Origin: Sulfuricella sp. | GTDB lineage: Bacteria; Pseudomonadota; Gammaproteobacteria; Burkholderiales; Sulfuricellaceae | Direction: 5' to 3' | DNA length: 34,570 nucleotides | NCBI GenBank assembly: GCA_023266195.1 | Contig: JAHFRP010000018.1 | Coordinates: forward strand, 1-34,570 | Part shown: one piece after another, positions 1 to 6,919 of the stretch | Numbering within the stretch: the first letter of the stretch is position 1 | How the letters are laid out: each line of letters opens with the position of its first letter | Made by a program: the position numbers and the translations under genes | Notes under the pieces: generated by a model | The model's database searches: none | Told to the model about the DNA's origin: nothing | The model's input: only the letters and a program-made list of their open reading frames with translations

Positions 1-49
1 TAGGCGCGTCGTTCCCGCTTTCCCATGTCTGGTCACCTTGGTGGCTTCG

Positions 50-117
50 GTAACCTTTAACTTGAGGCAACGATCCCTTTTTCAGACCACCTTGAGTAAC
101 TTTTATCTTGAGGCAAC
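50..117. repeat. Imperfect tandem repeat, two 22-bp units, period 46 bp
   Basis: The units at 50-71 and 96-117 match at 20 of 22 positions and both end in CTTGAGGCAAC. A partly similar CACCTTG stretch precedes each unit, so this looks like a degenerate 46-bp tandem duplication upstream of rph. It could be a regulatory array or the edge of a larger repeat to the left of the window; the sequence does not decide. Confidence 0.5.
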
Positions 118-130
118 TCGCAGGGATTTG

Positions 131-164
131 TCGGGCACGGGGTGCCCGACCGACCTGCTATAAT
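131..164 (+). promoter_or_regulatory. Palindrome followed by a TATAAT -10 box upstream of rph
   Basis: A perfect 8-bp inverted repeat (TCGGGCAC / GTGCCCGA, 131-149, loop GGG) is followed ten bases later by a consensus -10 hexamer TATAAT at 159-164. That hexamer is 31 bases before the rph start. No good -35 lies 16-18 bases upstream. The promoter may need an activator, or the palindrome may be a repeat that replaced the -35. Confidence 0.5.
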
Positions 165-194
165 GGCGAACTTTCTTTGAATCGAAGGACTCCC

Positions 195-911
195 ATGCGG
201 CCCAGCCAGCGCAATCCAGACCAGCTTCGCACCATCGCCATCAGCCGCAACTACACCCGGCACGCCGAAGGCTCGGTATTGATCGAGTGCGGCGACACCA
301 AAGTGATCTGCACCGCCAGCATCGACGAAAAGGTGCCGCCGTTCCTGCGCGGCAAGGGCCAGGGCTGGACCACCGCCGAATACGGCATGCTGCCCCGCTC
401 CACCAACACCCGCATCGACCGCGAAGCCGCGCGGGGCAAGCAGACCGGACGCACCCAGGAAATCCAGCGCCTGATCGGCCGCTCCCTGCGCGCGGTGATC
501 GATCTCACGGCGCTGGGCGAGCGCACCATCCAGATCGACTGCGACGTGATCCAGGCCGACGGCGGCACCCGCACCGCCAGCATCACCGGCGCCTACGTCG
601 CGCTGCACGACGCCGTTTCGTTCCTGCTCAGGGAAGGCAAGCTCCAGGCCTCGCCGCTGCGCGACTTCGTCGCCGCGGTCTCGGTCGGCGTCTACCAGGG
701 CGTGCCGGTGCTGGACCTGGACTACGTCGAGGATTCCGACTGCGACACCGACATGAACGTCGTCATGACCGGCAGCGGCGGCTTCGTCGAAATCCAGGGC
801 ACCGCGGAAGGCGCGCCGTTCTCGCGCACCGAGATGGACGCCATGCTGGGCCTGGCGCAAAGCGGTATCGCGCAGTTGGTCACGAAACAGAAGGCGGCTC
901 TTGGCTTGTAG
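195..911 (+). CDS. rph: Ribonuclease PH
   Basis: This is RNase PH, a phosphate-dependent 3'-5' exoribonuclease that trims the 3' ends of tRNA precursors, releasing nucleoside diphosphates. The 238-residue length is normal for the family. Visible family signatures are [12 protein letters not shown] (62-73), the basic stretch [12 protein letters not shown] (81-92) and [17 protein letters not shown] (116-132), with the phosphate-binding GTR at 124-126. The reading frame stays open upstream, but the ATG at 195 follows GAAGGAC and gives the canonical N-terminus [12 protein letters not shown]. It is the first gene of the rph-rdgB-hemW series, separated from rdgB by a palindromic repeat. Identification is secure. 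Confidence 0.97.
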   Translation: MRPSQRNPDQLRTIAISRNYTRHAEGSVLIECGDTKVICTASIDEKVPPFLRGKGQGWTTAEYGMLPRSTNTRIDREAARGKQTGRTQEIQRLIGRSLRAVIDLTALGERTIQIDCDVIQADGGTRTASITGAYVALHDAVSFLLREGKLQASPLRDFVAAVSVGVYQGVPVLDLDYVEDSDCDTDMNVVMTGSGGFVEIQGTAEGAPFSRTEMDAMLGLAQSGIAQLVTKQKAALGL

Positions 912-1010
912 TTTTTAGCTTGTAGTCCGTAGCTGGTAGCTTGTAGCAAAACCCCGCCCGCTTCGCGGGCGGCAAACCGGCTACCCGCTACAAGCCACCA
1001 GCTACCCGCT
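912..1010. repeat. Nested palindromic repeat, AGCTGGTAGCTTGTAGC family
   Basis: Outer arms at 931-947 and 987-1003 match as inverted repeats at 16 of 17 positions. A strong hairpin (CCGCCCGC / GCGGGCGG, loop TTC, 954-972) lies between them. No T-run follows, so it is not a classic terminator. The same AGCTTGTAGC units reappear at 30663-30756, so this is a dispersed family that can form a large cruciform or RNA hairpin between rph and rdgB. Confidence 0.7.
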
Positions 1011-1026
1011 TAAAAAAGGATTTCAA

Positions 1027-1617
1027 ATGAAAAAACTCGTCATCGCCTCCAACAATGCCGGCAAGCTGCGCGAAATCGGCGCCATTCTCGAACCGCTGGA
1101 TTTCGAAGTCCTGCCGCAGTCGGCGTTCAACATCCCCGAGGCGGAAGAGCCCTACTGCACCTTCATCGAGAACTGCCTGACCAAGGCGCGCCACGCCTCG
1201 GCGCATTCCGGCCTGCCCGCGCTGGCCGACGACTCCGGGATCTGCGTCGATGCCCTGAACGGCGCGCCCGGCGTATATTCCGCCCGCTTCGCCGGCGAGC
1301 CGAAATCGGACGAGCGCAACAACCAGAAGCTGATCGAGCTGCTGCAAGGCCACGCCAACCGCAAGGCGCATTACTACTGCGTGATGGTGCTGGTGCGCTG
1401 GCCGGAAGACCCGCAGCCGATCATCGCCGAAGGCGCGATGTACGGCGAGATCATCGACACCCCGCGCGGCGATGGCGGCTTCGGCTACGACCCGTATTTC
1501 CTCATCCCCGAACTGGGCCTGACCGGCGCGGAAATCCCGATGGACCAGAAGAACAGGATCAGCCATCGCGGCAAGGCGCTGGCCGAACTGGTGGAGAAAC
1601 TCAAAGGTGCAAGGTAG
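1027..1617 (+). CDS. rdgB: Non-canonical purine NTP pyrophosphatase RdgB/HAM1
   Basis: The enzyme hydrolyses dITP, ITP and XTP to monophosphates and pyrophosphate, keeping deaminated purines out of DNA and RNA. At 196 residues it is full length. Family motifs are clear: SNNAGK near the N-terminus (8-13), TFIENCLTKARHA, LADDSGICVDALNGAPG with the metal-binding acidic residues around 68-69, GGFGYDPYF, and the C-terminal ISHRGKAL that contacts the base. The ATG at 1027 follows AAAAAAGGA. The last codons overlap the proposed hemW start, so the two genes are probably translationally coupled. The stop codon lies inside the left arm of a palindromic element. Confidence 0.97.
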   Translation: MKKLVIASNNAGKLREIGAILEPLDFEVLPQSAFNIPEAEEPYCTFIENCLTKARHASAHSGLPALADDSGICVDALNGAPGVYSARFAGEPKSDERNNQKLIELLQGHANRKAHYYCVMVLVRWPEDPQPIIAEGAMYGEIIDTPRGDGGFGYDPYFLIPELGLTGAEIPMDQKNRISHRGKALAELVEKLKGAR

Positions 1618-2806
1618 GAGCGGCCTCCCGGCCGCGAACCAGGTTATCGCGGCCGGGAGGCCGCTCCTACAATCCCCGCCGCCGCTTTCTCTCTATATCC
1701 ACCTGCCTTGGTGCGTGCGCAAGTGCCCCTACTGCGACTTCAGCTCGTTCGAGCCACGCGACGGCCTGCCCGAACAGGAATACATCGCTGCGCTGACCAG
1801 GGATCTGGAGGCCGCGCTGCCCCAGATATGGGGCCGCAAGGTGGTGAGCATCTTCATCGGCGGCGGCACGCCCAGCCTGTTCTCGGCGCAGGCAATCGAT
1901 GCGCTGCTGACCCGGGCGCGCACCCTGCTGCCGGTCGAGGCGCACGCCGAAATCACGCTGGAAGCCAATCCCGGCACGGCGGAAGCGCACAAGTTCGCCG
2001 GTTTCCGCGCCGCCGGGGTGAACCGGCTGTCGCTCGGCATCCAGAGCTTCAACCCGCGCCACTTGCAGGCGCTGGGACGCATCCACGACGACCATGAAGC
2101 GCGCCGCGCCATCGACCTGGCCCAACGCCATTTCGACAACATCAACCTCGACCTGATGTACGCCCTGCCGGGGCAGTGCATGGACGAGGCCTTGGCCGAC
2201 ATCCGCGAAGCCATCCGGTTCGCGCCGCAGCACCTTTCCGCCTACCATCTCACGCTGGAACCGAACACGGTTTTCCACAGCAAGCCGCCGGAGCTGCCAG
2301 ACGACGACGCCTCGGCCGCCATGCAGGAAGCGATCGAGGCCGAGCTGGCCGGCGCCGGCTACGAGCACTACGAAACTTCGGCCTTCGCGCAAAAACATCA
2401 TCGCTGCAAGCACAACCTCAACTACTGGCTGTTCGGCGATTACCTGGGGATCGGCGCGGCGGCGCACGGCAAGCTCACGCTCCATGACCGCCTCCTGCGC
2501 CAGGTGCGCCACCGCCACCCGCAAACCTACATGGAGCGGGCGCTCGCCGGCGGCGCGCTGGAACAGGAACACGAAGTCGCCGCCGCCGAACTGCCGTTCG
2601 AATTCATGATGAACGCCCTGCGCCTCACCGAAGGCTTCCCCGCCGCCCTGTTTTCCGCCCGCACCGGCCTGCCGCTGACCGCCGTACTGCCCGCGCTGGA
2701 CGAGGCCGAGCGGCGCGGACTGATCGAGCGCGACGCGCTCTACATCCGCCCGACCCTGCTGGGGCGGCGTTTTCTCAATGACCTGTTGCAGCTCTTCCTG
2801 CCCTGA
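1607..2806 (+). CDS. hemW: HemW-like radical SAM protein (coproporphyrinogen dehydrogenase-like)
   Basis: HemW is a radical SAM protein related to oxygen-independent coproporphyrinogen III oxidase (HemN); its established role is heme trafficking rather than the oxidase reaction. The 4Fe-4S motif CVRKCPYC is at 36-43, followed by GGGTPS (about 85-90), EANPGT, GIQSF and the HemN C-terminal region. HemN's additional N-terminal segment is absent, which favours HemW. The only usable in-frame start I see is the GTG at 1607, ten bases before the rdgB stop, with GGAG upstream. Residues 3-21 would then be encoded by a palindromic repeat (see findings); family homology begins at about PPPLSLYIHLPWC. 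Confidence 0.93.
   Translation: MQGRSGLPAANQVIAAGRPLLQSPPPLSLYIHLPWCVRKCPYCDFSSFEPRDGLPEQEYIAALTRDLEAALPQIWGRKVVSIFIGGGTPSLFSAQAIDALLTRARTLLPVEAHAEITLEANPGTAEAHKFAGFRAAGVNRLSLGIQSFNPRHLQALGRIHDDHEARRAIDLAQRHFDNINLDLMYALPGQCMDEALADIREAIRFAPQHLSAYHLTLEPNTVFHSKPPELPDDDASAAMQEAIEAELAGAGYEHYETSAFAQKHHRCKHNLNYWLFGDYLGIGAAAHGKLTLHDRLLRQVRHRHPQTYMERALAGGALEQEHEVAAAELPFEFMMNALRLTEGFPAALFSARTGLPLTAVLPALDEAERRGLIERDALYIRPTLLGRRFLNDLLQLFLP
1614..1670. repeat. GTAG-headed REP doublet (BIME) inside the hemW 5' end
   Basis: Perfect 24-bp arms (1614-1637 and 1647-1670) surround a 9-base centre. Each arm begins with GTAGGA at its outer end and contains its own small hairpin (GCGGCC / GGCCGC). That is the architecture of two inverted REP units. 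The GTAG head is the known hallmark of REPs mobilised by RAYT transposases. No RAYT gene lies in this window. The element overlaps the rdgB stop codon and the start of hemW. Confidence 0.85.
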
Positions 2807-2816
2807 GGACAACCTC

Positions 2817-3662
2817 ATGAACTACCGCCACGGCTACCATGCCGGCAACTTCTGCGATGTCTTCAAGCACCTCGTGCTGATGCTGCTGATCGAGCATTTC
2901 AAGCAGAAGGAAAAAGGCTTCACCGTGCTCGACGCGCATGCCGGCGACGGCACCTACAGCCTGCGCGGCGAACTCGCCGCCAAGACCGGCGAAGCGGAAC
3001 AAGGCATCTTGAAAGCGCTGGAGGAACCCGATCCTTCTCCCGCCCTGGCCGGATTTCTCAACCTGGTGCGCCGCCTCGGCCTGCCGGACGCCGAAGGCCG
3101 ACTGACCAGCTACCCCGGCTCGCCGCGCCTGGCGCGCGCGCTGCTGCGGCCGCAGGACAGGCTGCTCTTGTCCGACATCCACCCGGACGCCGTGAACTCG
3201 CTGAAACGGCTGTTCCGCGACGACCGCCAGGTGCGCATCCAGGCGCTCGACGCCGCGTTGGCGCTGAAATCGCAATTGCCGCCGGAAAGCCGCCGCGCGC
3301 TGGTACTGCTCGACCCGCCCTACGAAGAACAAGACGAATTCCGCCGCCTGCTGGATGGCCTGAAAGAAGCCTACAAGCGCTTCCCCACCGGCACCTACGC
3401 CATCTGGTACCCGATCAAAAGCCCGGAACCGGTGCGCCACTTCCACCGCCAGCTCGCCGCCAGCGGCATCCGGCGCGTCCTCACCGCGGAAATCCACCTC
3501 GCCCCGCTCAACAACTTCCAGCTCAACGGCAACGGCATGACCATCGTCAATCCGCCGTGGAAACTCGAACAAGAACTGCGCGGGCTGCTGCCGGAACTGC
3601 TCGCTGCGCTGGGTGCTGAGAAGCAGGGCGCAACGCGGGTGGAATGGACGGTGCCGGAGTAG
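2817..3662 (+). CDS. rlmJ: 23S rRNA (adenine2030-N6)-methyltransferase
   Basis: RlmJ methylates N6 of A2030 in 23S rRNA using S-adenosylmethionine. The 281-residue protein starts with the diagnostic MNYRHGYHAGNFCDVFKH. It has a SAM-binding LDAHAGDGTY segment near residue 40 and the N6-adenine methyltransferase catalytic motif DPPY at about 166-169. The ATG at 2817 lies ten bases after the hemW stop, with GAGGA upstream, so it probably sits at the end of the rph-rdgB-hemW transcript. A longer in-frame extension into hemW is possible but lacks the family N-terminus. Confidence 0.95.
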   Translation: MNYRHGYHAGNFCDVFKHLVLMLLIEHFKQKEKGFTVLDAHAGDGTYSLRGELAAKTGEAEQGILKALEEPDPSPALAGFLNLVRRLGLPDAEGRLTSYPGSPRLARALLRPQDRLLLSDIHPDAVNSLKRLFRDDRQVRIQALDAALALKSQLPPESRRALVLLDPPYEEQDEFRRLLDGLKEAYKRFPTGTYAIWYPIKSPEPVRHFHRQLAASGIRRVLTAEIHLAPLNNFQLNGNGMTIVNPPWKLEQELRGLLPELLAALGAEKQGATRVEWTVPE

Positions 3663-3687
3663 GAGTAAACGTACCGCTCAACCGGCT

Positions 3688-3761
3688 GTAGGTCGGGTCA
3701 AGCGCAGCGGACCCGACGCACGGATGTCGGCTCCGGCGCTATGCGCCTTGAGCCGACCTAC
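3688..3761. repeat. GTAGGTCGG-type REP doublet
   Basis: Two hairpins face each other: GTCGGGTC / GACCCGAC (3692-3717) and GTCGGCTC / GAGCCGAC (3726-3757). Each is preceded at its outer edge by GTAG (3688-3691, and CTAC at 3758-3761). This is a BIME-like pair of a second GTAG family. It separates rlmJ from the convergent UspA gene. Confidence 0.8.
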
Positions 3762-3821
3762 GCATGAATTTGCGGCGTCGATTGATGAGCGTCTCGCCAC
3801 CGGAACTGAACCGCGGAGTGC

Positions 3822-4271
3822 TCAACCCAGCAGCAACAGCGGCCGGGTGGCTTTTTGCGCCAGGGTCTTGGCGAGGGATTTGAGGCTGGGCCGGCCGCTG
3901 ACCTGGAACACTTGCCGGCTGACGACGAGCAAGTCGGTGGAAGGCTGGCTGGCGAGCTTGACGAGTTCTTCGGTCGGGTCGCCGGCGAGCAGCGAAAATT
4001 GCGTGCTTTCGAGCCCGGCGACGGCGGCTTCGAACTGGCCGCGCGCGGCTTCGGCCTGTTCTTCCTGCTCCTGGCGGATATAGTCGAGGAAGCCCTGACG
4101 CGCGCCTTTGGAGGATTGCCAGTCGTTGCCGATGAAATCCGCCCAGTTGCCGTCCAGAACGAAAACGCCCGTCAGGGCGGCACCGCTCCGACGGGCAAGG
4201 TGGGCGGCGTGCTCCAGCGCTTCCGCCGTGGCGGCGGAGCCGTCCACGGCGACGACGATCTGCCGGTACAC
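3822..4271 (-). CDS. Universal stress protein, UspA family
   Basis: This is a single-domain Usp protein of 149 residues. It opens with the family signature YRQIVVAVDGSAATAEALEHA and ends with TRPLLLLG. The nucleotide-binding Usp motif (G-x2-G-x9-G-S/T) is missing near the end, where VVSRQVFQVSGRPSLKSLAK stands instead, so ATP binding is doubtful. A charged helix (about 68-80, RQEQEEQAEAAR) could mediate dimerisation. The start is a GTG at 4271, two bases after the stop of the small upstream membrane-protein gene, so the two are probably co-translated. The set of transporter, small membrane protein and Usp suggests Usp modulates the transporter; that is inference. Confidence 0.88.
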   Translation of the reverse strand: MYRQIVVAVDGSAATAEALEHAAHLARRSGAALTGVFVLDGNWADFIGNDWQSSKGARQGFLDYIRQEQEEQAEAARGQFEAAVAGLESTQFSLLAGDPTEELVKLASQPSTDLLVVSRQVFQVSGRPSLKSLAKTLAQKATRPLLLLG

Positions 4272-4273
4272 GC

Positions 4274-4426
4274 TTATTTCATCGTCATGATGACGATAAC
4301 GGCGATCACCAGCACGCTAAGGACAATGGCGCCGATGTCTTCCGCACGGTCGTCCTTGAACAGGGTCATCTTGCTTTTATCCCCGGCGCTGCCGAGGGTT
4401 TCGCTGCCGGCTTGTTCGTTTGCCAT
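4274..4426 (-). CDS. Small single-pass membrane protein (50 aa), unrecognised
   Basis: This short gene lies between the YeiH-like transporter and the UspA gene. The ATG at 4426 has an excellent ribosome-binding site (AAGGGAG, seven bases upstream), and the TAA at 4274-4276 is two bases before the UspA start. The product has a polar N-terminus (MANEQAGSETLGSAGDKSK), a charged middle (LFKDDRAEDIG) and one hydrophobic helix (about 33-48, rich in I, V and L), ending MTMK. I do not recognise the family. The RBS and tight packing strongly support a real gene. It could be an accessory subunit of the transporter. Confidence 0.75.
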   Translation of the reverse strand: MANEQAGSETLGSAGDKSKMTLFKDDRAEDIGAIVLSVLVIAVIVIMTMK

Positions 4427-4438
4427 AATCGTTCTCCC

Positions 4439-5587
4439 TTAAATTGCAACCAGGTAGTCTTTGATCAGGATGACCAGGAGCAGCGCCAGGACGTACTTGG
4501 TCGTGCCCACGATCAGGCCGACTTTGAGCGGCGTGCCGCCCGCCTTGGCCAGTTCCTTGAAGTCGATGTAACCGCCCAGGCCGACCAGGCCGAAGCCGAA
4601 AATCCACGTCATCCACAGGCGCAGCATCTTGATGGTGTCGGAGGCGGGTGCGCCGCCTTTGACGCCCACCTCGCCGAACGCGCCCATGCTGGTGAGCGCC
4701 ACCATCACCATGAAGCCGATCACGAACACCGGGAATTTCTCCACCAGCAGAGTGCCCAGGGTTTTCTTCTGTCCGCCCTCGGCCGATTCTTCCTTTCCGG
4801 CCCAATACCACACGGTGACGGCGAACACGGCGAAGGGAATGGAGATCACCCGCATGATGTTCCAGATTTCCGCCACCGACACCGACGTTCCCGGCGCCAC
4901 GTTGGGATTGAACGCCAGCGCCGCCGCCAGCACCTGGCCCGAGTTGAGGATGCCGGTGCCGATCCAGGCGCCGTACTGGAGGTCGGTGAAGCCCAGCGCA
5001 TGGCCGATGAACGGGCTGATGAACATGGTGAGGATGCCGAAGCCGAGGATGGTGGCGATGGCATAGGCGACCTGGCTGGCCTTGGCCTCCACCGCGGGCG
5101 AAGTGGCGACCGCCGCCGACACGCCGCAGACGGAAAGGGCATTGGCCAGCACCCCGGTCATGGAGCGGTCGAGCTTGAGCAGCTTGCCGAGCCAGAGCAC
5201 CATGACGATGGTCATGATGACGAAGCCGCCGATCAGGAACACCGCCATCGAGCCCAGTTTGACGATGCCCTGCACGGTATAGAGCGAACCGAGCAGGATG
5301 ATGCCGGTCTTGATCATCAGGCGCGACAGCTTGAAGCCGTCGCTAAAAATGGCCGGCATCCTGCCGCCGAAAATCACGTTGCGGTAAAGCATGCCGCAAA
5401 TGATGCCGAGCAGGATGTAGTTCAAGTGCAGCACCTTCACCATCCAGCCTTTCTGGCCGAAGATCGCCGCGTTGGTCATCCATGGTTCCAGCCATTGCCG
5501 AATCACCACCATGGTCAAAACGATCAAGACAAGACCCGGCAGGGCGCTGGGCAGTTTCTGAAAAAAACCCGGTGAATTATCGCTCAT
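4439..5587 (-). CDS. YeiH-family putative sulfate exporter / membrane transporter
   Basis: A 382-residue polytopic membrane protein of the YeiH family (UPF0324, annotated as putative sulfate exporter). About ten hydrophobic segments are visible, beginning with LPGLVLIVLTMVVI. A conserved-looking core includes LSVCGVSAAVATSPAVEAK and GTGILNSGQVLAAALAFNP, as expected for the family. A charged loop near residue 285 (GKEESAEGGQKK) interrupts the hydrophobic pattern. The ATG at 5587 has a strong AAGGAGGAGG site. It is first in a minus-strand unit with the small membrane protein and UspA, behind an AT-rich promoter region. The substrate cannot be read from sequence; sulfite/sulfate export fits a sulfur oxidiser but is inference. 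Confidence 0.85.
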   Translation of the reverse strand: MSDNSPGFFQKLPSALPGLVLIVLTMVVIRQWLEPWMTNAAIFGQKGWMVKVLHLNYILLGIICGMLYRNVIFGGRMPAIFSDGFKLSRLMIKTGIILLGSLYTVQGIVKLGSMAVFLIGGFVIMTIVMVLWLGKLLKLDRSMTGVLANALSVCGVSAAVATSPAVEAKASQVAYAIATILGFGILTMFISPFIGHALGFTDLQYGAWIGTGILNSGQVLAAALAFNPNVAPGTSVSVAEIWNIMRVISIPFAVFAVTVWYWAGKEESAEGGQKKTLGTLLVEKFPVFVIGFMVMVALTSMGAFGEVGVKGGAPASDTIKMLRLWMTWIFGFGLVGLGGYIDFKELAKAGGTPLKVGLIVGTTKYVLALLLVILIKDYLVAI

Positions 5588-5599
5588 CTTTACCTCCTC

Positions 5600-5735
5600 C
5601 TTTATTGATTTTGGTTGTTGATGGAACGTTATTTTTATTATTTCACTGAGTTTATATCATCTTTGCGTATTTTGTATCGTTTTGTTTACATTAACAATTT
5701 ATTATATTTTAATGGTTTGCCTGAAGGTGGGACTC
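5600..5735 (-). promoter_or_regulatory. AT-rich upstream region of the YeiH operon
   Basis: This stretch, about 75% A+T in its core (5615-5715), contrasts sharply with the GC-rich surroundings. On the minus strand it holds several -10-like boxes such as TATAAT within AAAATATAATAAATTG, and poly-A tracts. I expect the YeiH operon promoter here, perhaps with UP-element or nucleoid-protein binding. The exact start cannot be fixed. Confidence 0.5.
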
Positions 5736-5743
5736 GGTTCCCC

Positions 5744-6781
5744 TCAACAAAACAGCGCCGCGATCTTCCCTTTGTCGGGCGCCATGACCACGCCCTTTTC
5801 CGTGATCAGCCCGGTCACCAGTTCCGCCGGCGTGACGTCGAACGCCGGATTGCGCACGGCCACGCCTTGCGCCGCCCAGCGGCAATCGCGGAAGCCGGTG
5901 ACCTCCTCCGCCGCCCGCTCCTCGATCGGAATGTCCGCGCCGCCGGCGATGTTGCGGTCGATGGTGGAAAGCGGGCAGGCGACGTAGAACGGAATGCCGT
6001 GGCGCCGCGCCAGCACCGCCACCATGTAGGTGCCGATCTTGTTGGCGACATCGCCGTTGGCCGCCACCCGGTCGGTGCCGACTACCACCGCGTCCACCTC
6101 GCCGTGCGCCATCAGGTGTCCGGCCATGTTGTCGGCGATCAGGGTGAGCGGAATGCCCTCCTGCACCATTTCCCAGGCGGTCAGGCGCGCCCCTTGCAGG
6201 AAGGGACGGGTTTCGTCGGCGATGACGGAGATTTTCTTGCCCGCTTCCACGGCCGAACGGATCACGCCCAGCGCCGTGCCCCAGCCGGCGGTGGCGAGCG
6301 CGCCTGCATTGCAGTGGGTGAGCACGCGCGCGCCGTCCGGCAGCAGCGCCGCGCCGTGCGCCCCCATGGCGCGGTTGATGCGGATGTCTTCGGCGAGAAT
6401 TTCGTGGGCTTCGCGCAGCAGCGTTTCGGCCACGGCGGACGGGGCGGCATCGCCCGCATCGCGCCACACCCGGCGCATCCGCTCCAGCGCCCAGAACAGG
6501 TTGACCGCGGTGGGGCGGCTCGCCGCCAGCACCGCAAAGCCTTGTTCCATGCCGGTGGGAAAGTCCGCCGGTGCGCTTTCCTTCAGCCGTAAAGCCTCCA
6601 GCGCCACGCCGTAGGCCGCGGCGCAGCCGATGGCCGGGGCGCCGCGCACCACCATGCTGCGGATGCCCTCGGCGACCGCGGCGGCGGACCCGTAGACGAG
6701 GTATTCGAAGCGCGCCGGCAGCACGCGCTGGTCGATCATTTCGAGCGCGCCGTTATGCCAGCGCAGGGTTTCGATGTTCAT
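5744..6781 (-). CDS. mtnA: S-methyl-5-thioribose-1-phosphate isomerase
   Basis: MtnA converts methylthioribose-1-phosphate to methylthioribulose-1-phosphate in methionine salvage. The protein is 345 residues long, normal for the family. It shows MVVRGAPAIGCAAAYG (43-58), the catalytic Cys157 in THCNAGALATAGWGTALG, and the catalytic Asp237 in VVGTDRVAANGDVANKIGTY. The start at 6781 gives the typical N-terminus MNIETLRW. It lies 138 bases downstream of a class II aldolase on the same strand. That pairing matches a salvage route in which an aldolase cleaves the MtnA product. Confidence 0.96.
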   Translation of the reverse strand: MNIETLRWHNGALEMIDQRVLPARFEYLVYGSAAAVAEGIRSMVVRGAPAIGCAAAYGVALEALRLKESAPADFPTGMEQGFAVLAASRPTAVNLFWALERMRRVWRDAGDAAPSAVAETLLREAHEILAEDIRINRAMGAHGAALLPDGARVLTHCNAGALATAGWGTALGVIRSAVEAGKKISVIADETRPFLQGARLTAWEMVQEGIPLTLIADNMAGHLMAHGEVDAVVVGTDRVAANGDVANKIGTYMVAVLARRHGIPFYVACPLSTIDRNIAGGADIPIEERAAEEVTGFRDCRWAAQGVAVRNPAFDVTPAELVTGLITEKGVVMAPDKGKIAALFC

Positions 6782-6878
6782 GGGGTTATCCTTAAGGTTG
6801 TGGCGAATTGCCGTCCAGGCTTATGACACGCCATCGCCGTTTCCGTGCTTACTTTTCCCGCGAAGGAAAGAAGCCCGG

Positions 6879-6909
6879 CAGGATGCGGTTCGTGCCCCAC
6901 CGCATCCTG
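6879..6909. repeat. Single GATGCGGT-type palindrome
   Basis: An 11-bp perfect inverted repeat (CAGGATGCGGT / ACCGCATCCTG) with a 9-base loop lies between the aldolase and mtnA. It is a solo copy of the element present as an inverted pair at 28981-29050. Confidence 0.8.
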
Positions 6910-6919
6910 CATTCGAGTT

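Noticed and set aside
954-972. Rho-independent terminator after rph
   Set aside because: The hairpin is strong, but no T-run follows and it lies inside a dispersed repeat.
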